This document shows positions 8,321-16,990 of a stretch of DNA of 22,280 bases, piece by piece. This stretch comes from DATGHS01 sp035307785 (lineage in GTDB: Bacteria > Planctomycetota > Planctomycetia > Gemmatales > Gemmataceae). A program made the translations under genes and the position numbers. Numbering within the stretch: the first letter of the stretch is position 1; each line of letters opens with the position of its first letter. Location of the stretch: positions 1 through 22,280 of the forward strand of contig DATGHS010000479.1 of NCBI GenBank assembly GCA_035307785.1, given 5' to 3'. The notes under the pieces were generated by a model. That model searched no databases, was not told where the DNA came from, and saw nothing but the letters and a program-made list of their open reading frames with translations.

Positions 8321-10378
8321 ATGCAGAATACTGCGACCTTCACCAATCGCCTGGCCCATGAGAGCAGCTTGTATTTGCGGCAGCATGCCCATAATCCCAT
8401 TGATTGGTATCCGTGGGGCTCGGAAGCATTGGAGCGCGCGAAAAAGCTCGATCGTCCAATTTTCCTGAGCATCGGCTACTCCGCATGCCACTGGTGCCAC
8501 GTGATGGCGCACGAAAGTTTCGAGAATCAAGAAATCGCCAAGTTTCTGAACGAGCATTTCATTAGCATTAAGCTGGATCGGGAAGAACGGCCCGATCTCG
8601 ACGCCATTTACATGTCGGCGGTGCAGGCGCTGAACAACGGCCAGGGCGGCTGGCCGATGTCGGTGTTCCTGACGCCGGACTTGGAACCGTTCTTCGCCGG
8701 CACCTATTTCCCGCCCGACAACCGCTATGGCCGACCGGGATTCCTTCTCGTCCTTCAAAAAGTAATTGAGGCATGGCAAACCCGCCGGGCCGACGTGCTG
8801 CACTCGGGCAAGCAGATCGCGGAGGTCGTCCGCGCCCGCGAGCAAGCGGAGCCAAAGCCAGGAGAACTTGGCCCGGAACTGCTCGAAGGCGCCATGAACA
8901 TATTTCGCCGCGTGTGCGATCCGGTTCACGGCGGCGTGGGGCATGCCCCAAAATTCCCGCGGCCCATCGATCTGCGTTTGCTGTTGCGAATCTATCATCG
9001 CCTCAGTCACACCGATGCGCTCGACATGGCGAAGCTCACGCTCGACATGATGGCTCGCGGCGGCATGTACGACCAGATCGGCGGCGGCTTCCACCGCTAC
9101 AGCACCGACGAGCGCTGGCTCGTGCCCCATTTCGAGAAGATGCTTTACGACAACGCGCTGCTCGTGCCGGCGTACCTGGAAGCGTTCCAAATCACCGGCG
9201 ACGCATTCTATCGTCAAATCGTTGTCGATACGTTGGATTACGTCCTGCGCGAAATGACTGCACCGCCAGGCGCGTTTTACTCGACGCAAGATGCCGACAG
9301 CGAAGGTGTGGAAGGGAAGTTTTACGTCTGGTCCGAGGCGGAGATTGTCAAGATTCTTGGCAAGGAACAAGCAGAAGTTTTCAATTACTTTTACGACGTG
9401 AGCCCGGGCGGCAACTGGGAAGGGCACAACATTCTCAATTGTCCGAAATCGTTGGTTCAGGCCGCGAGGTTGCTGAAAACAACGCCCGAAGTGTTAAGTG
9501 ACAGATTGCAGCTGGGCCGGCAAAAGCTTTACGAAGTTCGCGGCAAGCGCGTTTGGCCGGGCCGAGACGAAAAGATCCTCACCGGCTGGAACGCTTTGAT
9601 GATCGCCGGTTTCGCTCAGGCAGGAGCCGTCTTGGAGGAGCCGCGCTTGATTGAAGCTGCCAAGCGAGCCGCGGAGTTCGTTCTAAAGAGTCTGCGAACT
9701 TCAGACGGCCGGCTGTTGCGCACCTGCGGCATCGGCCAAGCCGCAAAGATCGATGCCTACCTGGAAGATTACGCCTATCTCGCCGATGCATTGGTAACGC
9801 TATACGAGTCGACCTTCGAACCGCGCTGGTTGCACGAAGCCATTCGCCTCGCGGAAAAGATGATCGACCATTTTTATGACTCAGTGAATGCCGGTTTCTT
9901 CTTCACGAGTGCCGATCATAAAGATGTGCTCTTCCGCACCAAGGATGTGCACGACAGTTCGATCCCTGCTGCGAATTCCATGGCAGTCATCGCGCTTTTG
10001 CGACTGGCAGCGCTGACTGGCCGGGCCGACTTCCGCGCGAAAGCCGAAGCGACGATGATCGCCAGTCAGGGACTCATGTCTGAAAACCCGCTCGCGGGCG
10101 CGCAAATGCTGCTTGCCGTCGATTTTCATCTCGGGCCAGTGGAAGAAGTGGCCATTATCGGCGATCCGGTGGGCGACGAAACGCAGCGCGTGCTGCGCGC
10201 CTTCCGTAAGAGCTTTCGCCCAAATCAAGTCCTCGCGTTGCGTAAGGCGGACGCCGACGATGGCGTTATCGGCCTGTTGAAGGACAAGCCGGCACAAGGC
10301 ACCGTGACAACGTACATTTGCCGGAACTTCGCCTGTCAGGCGCCGCTGGTCGGAGCGGAAGCGGTTGAAAAGATTTGA
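8321..10378 (+). CDS. DUF255 / YyaL-SSP411-like thioredoxin-domain protein
   Basis: The protein has 685 residues, a normal length for this family. The N-terminal DUF255 (thioredoxin-like, DsbH-type) domain starts NRLAHESSLYLRQHAHNPIDWYPW and carries the CHWC motif at 56-59 in GYSACHWCHVMAHESFE, followed by the family blocks IKLDREERPDLD and GGWPMSVFLTPD. The rest resembles a six-hairpin (alpha/alpha) glycosidase-like barrel, with GGMYDQIGGGFHRYSTDERWLVPHFEKMLYDNA and DADSEGVEGKFYVW. Homologues include Bacillus YyaL and mammalian SPATA20; the biochemical function is not settled. CTGGAG at 8308-8313 precedes the ATG at 8321 and supports this start. No signal peptide, so probably cytoplasmic. 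The gene stands alone and converges on the patatin gene with a 50-bp gap. Confidence 0.93.
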   Translation: MQNTATFTNRLAHESSLYLRQHAHNPIDWYPWGSEALERAKKLDRPIFLSIGYSACHWCHVMAHESFENQEIAKFLNEHFISIKLDREERPDLDAIYMSAVQALNNGQGGWPMSVFLTPDLEPFFAGTYFPPDNRYGRPGFLLVLQKVIEAWQTRRADVLHSGKQIAEVVRAREQAEPKPGELGPELLEGAMNIFRRVCDPVHGGVGHAPKFPRPIDLRLLLRIYHRLSHTDALDMAKLTLDMMARGGMYDQIGGGFHRYSTDERWLVPHFEKMLYDNALLVPAYLEAFQITGDAFYRQIVVDTLDYVLREMTAPPGAFYSTQDADSEGVEGKFYVWSEAEIVKILGKEQAEVFNYFYDVSPGGNWEGHNILNCPKSLVQAARLLKTTPEVLSDRLQLGRQKLYEVRGKRVWPGRDEKILTGWNALMIAGFAQAGAVLEEPRLIEAAKRAAEFVLKSLRTSDGRLLRTCGIGQAAKIDAYLEDYAYLADALVTLYESTFEPRWLHEAIRLAEKMIDHFYDSVNAGFFFTSADHKDVLFRTKDVHDSSIPAANSMAVIALLRLAALTGRADFRAKAEATMIASQGLMSENPLAGAQMLLAVDFHLGPVEEVAIIGDPVGDETQRVLRAFRKSFRPNQVLALRKADADDGVIGLLKDKPAQGTVTTYICRNFACQAPLVGAEAVEKI

Positions 10379-10428
10379 AATCAGTTTCAGGTTCCGCTCC
10401 TGTGGTATAAATAGCAAGGGCAGTGAGG

Positions 10429-11481
10429 TCATACCGTTGTTTGTCTCAACACCCATTCCCGAATCGGTTTCCAATCTTTAGACGAGGCAAAGTCATCGGC
10501 AAGCTTCGCCAGTTGGTCAAGGTTTTCGTCTTCCACTCCATCCATTGGCATCTCGTTCGTAAGGGCCACCTGGACACGTAGATAAGAATCCTTTAGTAGC
10601 GAGTGGCATACCAACGTGTCGTGTTCTGCACTGCCGTCGAGAAGCGCGTTCAGTAAGGGATACGTGGGCGTTCGCTCGTCCATCTTAACTGGCAGAAGCC
10701 AGGCGATGGGCCCGTATGTTTCCAGCGCAGTGAAGAATAACACATGCGGAATTGGGAACGCATGCACCGGCGAGCCAGTGCCGATGGACAGCAGCCGGAG
10801 GGAGGAAAGCTCGGTTCCGTGGTGAATGGCTGTGGCGGCCGCCAACGAGCCAGGGTTGTTCGCGAAAATGCCGCCGTCAATGCAATATCCGAGCTGTCGA
10901 TGTTCGTACGGCGGGAAATAAACCGGCGTGGCACAGGTGCACATTGCCGCTTCAATAATGTGCGACGTCACCTCCGAACGGCCCAGATTATGCAAGGCAA
11001 CGGGCTTCCAACCAGATTTGCTTTCCAACGCGAAGGTGGTAACCAGAACCTTGCGCGGAATGTCCGAAAGCAACAGATCGTTGCGAATGGCTTCCGTTTC
11101 CACATCGCCAAGAGTATTGAGCAGGCCCCGGTTGTCGTAGCGAACGTAGTACAAGTATTTGTAATTCTGCTCGAGCAGCTTAACGAGGTCCGGATTGAGC
11201 TGTTTGAAGATCAAGGCAAGCCATTCCGGAATCTTGAAGTCCGGCGATGCCGGTGGCTGAAATATCCGTTTGGCGTTCTTGCGAAACAACTCGCAAATGC
11301 TGCGGATCGGCATTCCCGCCGCAAGGCCGAGTGCGATGAGCCCGCCGGCGGAGGTTCCGGCAAACAAGTCGACGCGCCGCAATAGCTGACATTGTTCGTC
11401 CAGCTTCTTGATTAACAGGGCTGATAATAACCCACGAATGCCGCCGCCATCGCATGAAAGGATCAAATAGGGTTTCGCCAT
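10429..11481 (-). CDS. patatin-like phospholipase
   Basis: This 350-residue protein has all patatin hallmarks: the oxyanion-hole loop DGGGIRG at 11-17, the nucleophile elbow GTSAG with Ser44, the ATPVYFPP block at about 184-191, and the dyad Asp202 in DGG. The family hydrolyses acyl lipids with a Ser-Asp dyad. The start at 11481 (MAKPYLILSCDGGG) has AAGGAG seven bases upstream and puts the DGGGxRG motif at its usual distance from the N-terminus; an extension to 11505 is not supported. No signal peptide is visible, so cytosolic or membrane-peripheral action is likely. The overall type resembles patatins used as phospholipase effectors in CBASS, but no nucleotide cyclase or ubiquitin-like cap genes are nearby, so a housekeeping lipase is the safer reading. 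Confidence 0.93.
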   Translation of the reverse strand: MAKPYLILSCDGGGIRGLLSALLIKKLDEQCQLLRRVDLFAGTSAGGLIALGLAAGMPIRSICELFRKNAKRIFQPPASPDFKIPEWLALIFKQLNPDLVKLLEQNYKYLYYVRYDNRGLLNTLGDVETEAIRNDLLLSDIPRKVLVTTFALESKSGWKPVALHNLGRSEVTSHIIEAAMCTCATPVYFPPYEHRQLGYCIDGGIFANNPGSLAAATAIHHGTELSSLRLLSIGTGSPVHAFPIPHVLFFTALETYGPIAWLLPVKMDERTPTYPLLNALLDGSAEHDTLVCHSLLKDSYLRVQVALTNEMPMDGVEDENLDQLAKLADDFASSKDWKPIREWVLRQTTV

Positions 11482-11963
11482 GGTCGCTCCTTGCCGGAAT
11501 CTCAAACGAAGTGTTCGATTGGCGCAAATGCAAATTGCGTGCGGAAGTCCTTGCGCTATTCTACGACAGGAGATATATATCCGTCTTCGAGCACATCGGC
11601 TCCGGTCATGCCATGTCTCGAATGGACTGACTCAGAGAACGCGATTGCCGAGATCGATTTTTTTGCCAGCGTCCTTCCGACGTCTTCATTTTGATGCCGG
11701 TTTCGCTTACGACTTCACAAATGAGATGCGCCATGTTGCTGCTTCAACTTCGCCATGTTGCAAGTTTCCATGGAAGAGATGCTGGGGGAACTTTCCACCG
11801 AGCCGGTGGCAGTGGCAGCGCGAAAATAAATTGGAATTTTTGCGGCCCATTCGGTCTCGCCGAAATGCCGCGGAGTTTCCGCGCATTTCAGCGGACCGGC
11901 CATTGACGGCAACCGAATTCACTGTAAAGTTGCGATAACCTTGCCCGAGCCCCCAGGTGACTT
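11482..11963. other. intergenic region without a supported gene
   Basis: About 480 bp separate the divergent patatin and DUF1559 genes. Several short frames overlap here on both strands, but none has a ribosome binding site or protein-like composition. Visible structure: an 11-bp direct repeat, cgccatgttgc, at 11729-11739 and 11751-11761; a hairpin at 11862-11889 (gaaatgc / gcatttc and gcgga / tccgc, one bulged C); and a candidate promoter at 11903-11930. Confidence 0.5.
11903..11930 (+). promoter_or_regulatory. candidate sigma-70-type promoter of the DUF1559 gene
   Basis: TTGACG at 11903-11908 and TAAAGT at 11925-11930 are separated by 16 bp (5/6 and 4/6 matches to the consensus hexamers). 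The predicted transcript would start about 25-30 bp before the ATG at 11964, leaving room for the AGGTGA ribosome binding site at 11955-11960. Confidence 0.45.
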
Positions 11964-12677
11964 ATGCAACTTCGTGCTGTGCGCGCTCGCTGTGCATTCA
12001 CACTAATCGAGTTATTAGTCGTGATTGCGATTATCGCCGTTTTGATCGCGCTTCTCCTGCCGGCGGTGCAAAAGGTGCGCGCCGCGGCCGACCGTACAAA
12101 GTGTGCGAACAACATGCACCAGATGGGCCTCGCCATGCACAATTATTCAATGTCCGGAAAGGATTCCTTCCCGCCCGCGTGGAAAGGGAACTATTGGGCG
12201 CCATTCGACGATCGGGTGGGCTATTCCGATCCGCCGCTGCCCAGTTACGATCCCACCAGCACCATTTTGTGGCCCTACGTCGAAGGGAACGGGAAGGTGT
12301 TTAAATGCCCGGAAGGATTCGACATGATGCAGGGCAGCCCCACGCAAGGACAATGGTTGCAGCTGTGTTATGGAATGAACGGCACCTACGGCGGCCCAAC
12401 GGGCGAGAAAATTGATCTTATTCTCAACGGCAATGGGACCTCAAACGTGTTGCTGATTTGGGAGCATGCGCGTATGCCGTCTTGCGCCACCAATGGTGCC
12501 ATGCCTCCCGGCCTGCCGCCAGGATTGCCTTGGCCCATGAATGACTCCGATTACCCGGCCCACTTTCCACCGCGTCATTTGGGCATGTTCAACGTCCTGT
12601 TTTGCGACGGTCATGTGGTCGCCATGCTTCATGCCGACCTGAAGCCGCAGATGTATTACATTCAAGGGCCGAATTGA
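11964..12677 (+). CDS. DUF1559 prepilin-like protein (H-x9-DG family)
   Basis: The protein has 237 residues. The N-terminus is a type IV/type II prepilin signal: a short basic leader, then A11-FTLIE with the conserved Glu at mature position 5 and a hydrophobic helix to about residue 34. The residue before the cleavage site is Ala rather than the usual Gly. The C-terminal region carries the H-x9-DG signature exactly (His205, Asp215-Gly216, followed by HV). DUF1559 proteins are massively paralogous in planctomycetes; they are presumed pseudopilin-like envelope proteins of unknown function. An AGGTGA ribosome binding site at 11955-11960 supports the ATG at 11964. It appears to be a single-gene unit bounded by its own promoter and terminator. 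Confidence 0.93.
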   Translation: MQLRAVRARCAFTLIELLVVIAIIAVLIALLLPAVQKVRAAADRTKCANNMHQMGLAMHNYSMSGKDSFPPAWKGNYWAPFDDRVGYSDPPLPSYDPTSTILWPYVEGNGKVFKCPEGFDMMQGSPTQGQWLQLCYGMNGTYGGPTGEKIDLILNGNGTSNVLLIWEHARMPSCATNGAMPPGLPPGLPWPMNDSDYPAHFPPRHLGMFNVLFCDGHVVAMLHADLKPQMYYIQGPN

Positions 12678-12682
12678 GCGCA

Positions 12683-12708
12683 GGCGGCGCGGACCATAAT
12701 GCGCCGCC
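12683..12708. terminator. hairpin terminator between convergent genes
   Basis: Perfect 8-bp GC-rich arms (12683-12690 ggcggcgc and 12701-12708 gcgccgcc) around a 10-nt loop lie 5 bp after the DUF1559 stop and 10 bp before the stop of the convergent PDZ gene. The stem can serve both strands. There is no long T-run. Confidence 0.6.
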
Positions 12709-12718
12709 TACTTGGTGA

Positions 12719-13069
12719 TCATTTATTATCGGAACGCTTGCCGAGTTTTATTTCCACATCTTTCTCTTGTCCGTTGCGAATCAGCGTCAATTTGATCTTG
12801 GTGCCCGGTTTGGTTTCGCGAATGGATGCAACAAATCCCTGAACGGTGGTCACTGCTTTGCCGTCGATCTTCTTAATAACATCATCCGCCTGGAGTTCGC
12901 CTTCGTGGGCGGAGCTATCTTTGAGTACCATCACGATGACGACGCCGTCTCCATCCGGCGCGTTTTTGATTTGCACGCCGAGGTAGCCAGGTTCGTCGTC
13001 GGCCAACAACGGCGTGGTGCAAAATGAAGCAACACACAGCGCGAAAATCGAAAAGAATGTCCATTTCAT
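12719..13069 (-). CDS. small secreted PDZ-domain protein
   Basis: The protein has 116 residues: a signal peptide at about 1-23 (MKWTFFSIFALCVASFCTTPLLA) followed by a single PDZ domain. Its blocks are GYLGVQI at about 28-34, VIVMVLKDSSAHEGELQADDVIKKIDGKAV and an IRETKPGTKIKLTLIRNGQEKDVEIKLG tail. This is the arrangement of the PDZ modules of HtrA or carboxy-terminal proteases, but without any protease domain. The start at 13069 has GGAGA upstream and begins the signal peptide; a longer frame to 13105 adds non-signal residues. It lies 89 bp downstream of the tricorn-type protease gene on the same strand, so it may be co-transcribed and act as a substrate-binding or scaffold partner, by inference. 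Confidence 0.85.
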   Translation of the reverse strand: MKWTFFSIFALCVASFCTTPLLADDEPGYLGVQIKNAPDGDGVVIVMVLKDSSAHEGELQADDVIKKIDGKAVTTVQGFVASIRETKPGTKIKLTLIRNGQEKDVEIKLGKRSDNK

Positions 13070-13104
13070 TGTCCGTCTCCAATCAGGTTTGCCGCTTGTG
13101 GCCA

Positions 13105-13133
13105 AGCGCTCGCTGATTTGCCACGCGAGCGCT
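13105..13133 (-). terminator. hairpin between the tricorn and PDZ genes
   Basis: Perfect 9-bp arms (13105-13113 agcgctcgc and 13125-13133 gcgagcgct) around an 11-nt loop lie in the 89-bp gap between the two minus-strand genes. It could attenuate read-through from the protease gene into the PDZ gene or serve as a processing site. No T-run follows. Confidence 0.45.
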
Positions 13134-13158
13134 AAGCCAAAAACGGCGCGAATTGTCC

Positions 13159-16100
13159 CTACTTCTTAGGATACGGCGGCACGGGGGGTAAATTTCGTTC
13201 TTTTGTCTTCAGCTCTTCCACCATCAACTCGATTGCTTTGTTGAGCTGCTCGTCGGTTCCGGTGTATTCCTTGTACGGGTCATTATCGACCACAATGTCG
13301 GGGTCCACGCCGTGGCCTTCCATGATCCACTTGTCTTCCAGACTGTAGCGGGAGAACTCCGGCTTGTTGAGGAAGCCGCCGTCGGTCAGCGGCAGGGTGC
13401 CGCGGATGCCGATGACGCCGCCCCAGCTGCGCTTGCCAATGAGCTTGCCGAGCTTGTAATAGCGGAATCGGTAGGGGAAGATGTCGCCGTCGGAGGCGGA
13501 AAATTCGTTGAGCAGACAGCACATGGGGCCGAAGAAAGTGCCGCCCGGTTCCACGCGGGGCGACGAATTGCGCGCGATGCCCACCATGGCGATCTCGCGC
13601 CGCAGCCGCTCGGTGATCATGGGCGAAACATTCCCGCCGCCGTTGCCGCGTTCATCGACGATCAGCGCTTTCTTCTCCAGCTGCGGGTAGAAGTGCTTCA
13701 CGAATTCGTTCAGCCCCGCGACTTGCATGTCCGGGATATGCAGGTAGCCGACTTTGCCATCGGTTGCCTTTGAGACCTTTTCTATATTCCCTTGCACCCA
13801 GTCGTAGTAATAGAGCTTCGATTCATCACCGATCGGCATCACCGTCACGCTTCGGGCGCCCTTTGCCTCCGGTTTCGCGTTCACTTTGAGCGCTACCTGC
13901 TTACCGACCGTATTAATGAGATGCTCGTAAATATTCACCATCTCATTCGTCGGCACACCGTTGACGGCGACGATAAATTCGCCTTCTTTCACGTTCACGC
14001 CGAGCTCCGTCAGCGGCGAGCGCGTGAGCGGATCCCAGTTGGCGCCCTTCAAAATCTTCGTGATTTTGTAATAGCCGGTCGGATCGATCTTCAGCTCCGC
14101 GCCGAGCAGGCCCATCGGAATGCGTGATGCTTTTGGTTCATCACCGCCGCCGACATAGGTGTGCCCCGCATTCAATTCGCCGATCATCTCGCCGATAATA
14201 AAGGTGAGATCGGCCCGATGATGCACGTGGTCCAGCAGCGGAGCGTACTTCTTCCGTACGCCCTCCCAGTCGACGCCATGCATGCCGGGGTCGTAAAAGA
14301 AGTCGCGCATTTGCCGCCAGCATTCGTTGTATATCTGTTTCCATTCCGCATGCCGGTCGAGCCGCTTTTCCAGGCCCGAAAGGTTCATCCCCTCGCCGAC
14401 GCTAACGGTACCTTTTGGCAGGTCGATAATCGCATATTTGCCGCCGACGGAAATGAGCATCTTCTTGCCGTCGGCTGAGATTTCGTAGCCATCCACGTTG
14501 CCGAGGTTGGTCTCCTTCTTTGAGCCAAGATCGAACAGGAAGAAGCCACCGGCCCTCTGGTAATAAACCGTGTTCCCGACCGACGCAAGATCCCGATAAG
14601 AAGATGGCGAGATCGGTAATCGAACGATGCGCCGGTCGATGCCGTCGATATCGATCTTGATGCTTTTGTCTTCCTTGGGCTTTTCATCCTCTTTTTTTTG
14701 ATCCTTTTTATCGTCCTTTTTCTCATCCTTCTTGTCATCCTTGGCGGGCGCCGGCTTGGCCGGTTCGCCAACTTCATCACTCTCCGGCTCAAACGGGTTC
14801 TTCGTTTCTTTCTGCAAAGTGACGAAGTAGATGCGCTGCATGTTGGCATAGGAATAATTGAACTCGACCTGGCTATAAGTCGGAATGAAATCGCGGGCCG
14901 AGACGAAAAACAGGTACTTGCCATCGCCGCTGAAAGTGGGATGTGACGAAGCGTACCACTCGCCGGTCAGCGGGTATGACTTCTTTTCATCCACGGAATA
15001 GAGCCAGATCTTGTCGAAGCCTTGCCGCACCGGCAGCACGAAGGCCATCCACTTGGAATCGGGCGACCAGGACCAGTCGCGAATCTCAAATTCCTTCGAC
15101 TGGGCCACAACCGTGACCTGCTTGGTGGCCACGTCCACAAATTGCAACCGTTCCTTCTTGTCGCTCCAGCCGATCTTCTTGCTGTCGGGCGAGAAGCGAA
15201 TTTCGTACTTGTAGGTGTCGGCCTTGCTGGTGATCGGCTTGGGCGAATCGCTGCCGTCTTGCGGCATGACGTGAATCTCATCCTCGCCGGTGGCATCGGA
15301 AATGAATGCAATCGTCTTGCCATCCGGCGACCACTTGGCATTGCGCTCGTGCACCCCGCTCGTGTTTGTGAGATTGCGCGTCGGACCCTTGCTGGCCGGC
15401 ACGGTGAACACGTCGCCGCGGGCCACGAACAGGGCGCGCTTGCCGTCGGAGGAGATTTCGTAACTCTCGATGTTCTTGCTCACATCCTTTAGCGTCGTCC
15501 TGGCGCCGCTGAAATCATCACGAATGCGGATTAGAACCTTCTCGGCCTTCTCCGTAGCTAGGTCGAACTTATAGATCCAGCCGCCGTTCTCGAACACAAT
15601 TGCTTTGTCTCCGAGCGACGGGAATTTGATATCGAACTCCTTGAAATCGGTGAGTTTCTTCACGTCTTTCGTCTTCAGGTCATAGGAGTACAGGTTGAAG
15701 CGCTCGGGCTCGCCGCGGTCGGAGATCCAGTAAATCTTGTCGCCAGCCCACATTGGGATGATGTCGGACGCCAGGTTCGGGGCGATGGCTTCGGTCTTGT
15801 GGGTGTTGAAGTCGTGAATCCAGATGTCGTCGCACAAGCCGCCGCGGTAGCGCTTCCAGGTGCGGAACTCGCGGAAGATGCGGTTGTAGACCATTTTCGA
15901 ATCGTCGGGCGAATACGATGCGAAGCCGCCGCGCGGCACCGGCACTTCTTCGGGCAGCCCGCCATCAACCGAGATCGTGTACAGCTGGCCGATGAAGTCA
16001 TTGAAGCTGCGCATGCGGGTGCGGAAGAGAATGTGCTTGCCATCGTGCTTCCAGCCGATGACGATATTGTTGGGCCCCATGCGATCGGAGATCTCGTCGC

Positions 16101-16434
16101 GGGCAAGCGTGGCCGTGTAGGTAAGCCGTTTCGGTGTGCCGCCCTCGGCCGGCATCAGGTAGACCTCGGTATTGCCGTCGTACTGGCCGGTGAAGGCGAT
16201 CCATTTGCCGTCAGGCGAGAAGCGCGGGAACATTTGGTAGCCTTCGGTCGTAGTCGTGAGCCGCCGGGCCAGACCGCCGCTGGCCGAAACCGAATACAGA
16301 TTGCCCGCGTGCGCAAAAGCAATCTGGTCGCCGTGAATCGTGGGAAATCGCAATAACCGGGCTTCTTCCTGCGCCGGGATCGAGGTAACGAGAAGCAGGA
16401 TGCCGAAACAGGACAAGCCGGCCGAAATTCTCAT
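13159..16434 (-). CDS. tricorn-type S41 protease, secreted
   Basis: The protein has 1091 residues with a signal peptide at about 1-21. Residues ~25-540 are WD40/TolB-like propeller repeats (for example FPRFSPDGKWIAFTGQYDGNTEVYLMPAEGG and NAKWSPDGKTIAFISDATGEDEIHVMPQDGS). A Lys/Asp-rich linker spans about 555-595. The C-terminal part has the tricorn core, PDZ and S41 catalytic domains. By spacing against Thermoplasma tricorn (His746, Ser965, Glu1023), the likely catalytic residues are His758 (NAGHTYV), Ser979 (NEFSASDGD) and Glu1039 (MEGHGVDPD). The residue before His758 is Gly where archaeal tricorn has Ser745. Tricorn proteases degrade peptides; a secreted form would act in the periplasm. 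A GAGG ribosome binding site precedes the ATG at 16434. The small PDZ gene follows. Confidence 0.93.
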   Translation of the reverse strand: MRISAGLSCFGILLLVTSIPAQEEARLLRFPTIHGDQIAFAHAGNLYSVSASGGLARRLTTTTEGYQMFPRFSPDGKWIAFTGQYDGNTEVYLMPAEGGTPKRLTYTATLARDEISDRMGPNNIVIGWKHDGKHILFRTRMRSFNDFIGQLYTISVDGGLPEEVPVPRGGFASYSPDDSKMVYNRIFREFRTWKRYRGGLCDDIWIHDFNTHKTEAIAPNLASDIIPMWAGDKIYWISDRGEPERFNLYSYDLKTKDVKKLTDFKEFDIKFPSLGDKAIVFENGGWIYKFDLATEKAEKVLIRIRDDFSGARTTLKDVSKNIESYEISSDGKRALFVARGDVFTVPASKGPTRNLTNTSGVHERNAKWSPDGKTIAFISDATGEDEIHVMPQDGSDSPKPITSKADTYKYEIRFSPDSKKIGWSDKKERLQFVDVATKQVTVVAQSKEFEIRDWSWSPDSKWMAFVLPVRQGFDKIWLYSVDEKKSYPLTGEWYASSHPTFSGDGKYLFFVSARDFIPTYSQVEFNYSYANMQRIYFVTLQKETKNPFEPESDEVGEPAKPAPAKDDKKDEKKDDKKDQKKEDEKPKEDKSIKIDIDGIDRRIVRLPISPSSYRDLASVGNTVYYQRAGGFFLFDLGSKKETNLGNVDGYEISADGKKMLISVGGKYAIIDLPKGTVSVGEGMNLSGLEKRLDRHAEWKQIYNECWRQMRDFFYDPGMHGVDWEGVRKKYAPLLDHVHHRADLTFIIGEMIGELNAGHTYVGGGDEPKASRIPMGLLGAELKIDPTGYYKITKILKGANWDPLTRSPLTELGVNVKEGEFIVAVNGVPTNEMVNIYEHLINTVGKQVALKVNAKPEAKGARSVTVMPIGDESKLYYYDWVQGNIEKVSKATDGKVGYLHIPDMQVAGLNEFVKHFYPQLEKKALIVDERGNGGGNVSPMITERLRREIAMVGIARNSSPRVEPGGTFFGPMCCLLNEFSASDGDIFPYRFRYYKLGKLIGKRSWGGVIGIRGTLPLTDGGFLNKPEFSRYSLEDKWIMEGHGVDPDIVVDNDPYKEYTGTDEQLNKAIELMVEELKTKERNLPPVPPYPKK

Positions 16435-16612
16435 GATTGCCTCACGAACAAGGATTTAAATTTCAGGATGCAGTTGTTGTGCCAGTTTTAGGCCGCAGAA
16501 GCAACCCGATCTTCGCGAAATTACCAAGACGATGATTTGAACTTATTGTGTCGCAGCCTGCGGTTTCGAACCCCTTGTCGCAGAGCGCGGTTTGCTTATC
16601 AGAGGCAAGATC

Positions 16613-16990
16613 ATGGCTACGATTTTCTGTTCTCACTGCTGCAGCGCGCTCGGCGAGACTGATTTTGAGTGCCCGCGCTACGGCAACTGTGTGATTCCCC
16701 AGGCAACGAAAGCCCAGGTAACCGAGTCCGTGCGGGCCGAATGGACCGGAAGGCGGAGCCCGCTCTATTGGGGGCTGGCAATCGGGGCTTTTCTGGGCAT
16801 ACCGATTCCGGCGGGCGTTTCTTATTTGCTTCGTCATATTTTCAACGGTAGCCGGACAGATTCCGGCTTCGGGGTTGCGCTGGTCATCATTGGCGCGCCG
16901 GTTGTCGGCGCGACCATCGCTTTTGCTATTGGCTTTATTAGACGCCGGAGGCGCGAGCGGGATTACTGGAGACCTTCTACAAATGAATGA
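16613..16990 (+). CDS. two-TM membrane protein with degenerate N-terminal zinc ribbon
   Basis: I do not recognise a named family. The 125-residue protein opens with a zinc-ribbon-like segment: Cys6-x2-Cys9 is intact, but the second knuckle reads CPRYGNC (Cys20, Cys26), with Tyr where a ribbon such as CPxCG would have Cys. Two hydrophobic helices follow (about 52-75 and 88-111), and then an RRRRR basic stretch that should face the cytoplasm. The start at 16613 has AGAGGC upstream. Its stop codon lies inside the start region of the next gene (overlap 16983-16990), so the two are probably translationally coupled and work together. Function unknown. Confidence 0.75.
   Translation: MATIFCSHCCSALGETDFECPRYGNCVIPQATKAQVTESVRAEWTGRRSPLYWGLAIGAFLGIPIPAGVSYLLRHIFNGSRTDSGFGVALVIIGAPVVGATIAFAIGFIRRRRRERDYWRPSTNE

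Noticed and set aside
10429..11481. CBASS defence operon around the patatin gene
   Set aside because: No CD-NTase, E1/E2-like, JAB-cap or HORMA/TRIP13 gene is adjacent. The JAMM gene is about 10 kb away with unrelated genes between.
11480..11938. 152-residue plus-strand frame between the patatin and DUF1559 genes
   Set aside because: Composition is Arg/Cys/Ser-rich without domain-like pattern, other frames overlap it, and it covers the candidate promoter of the next gene.
13105..13133. Riboswitch between the tricorn and PDZ genes
   Set aside because: Only a simple 9-bp hairpin is present, with no conserved riboswitch core recognised.
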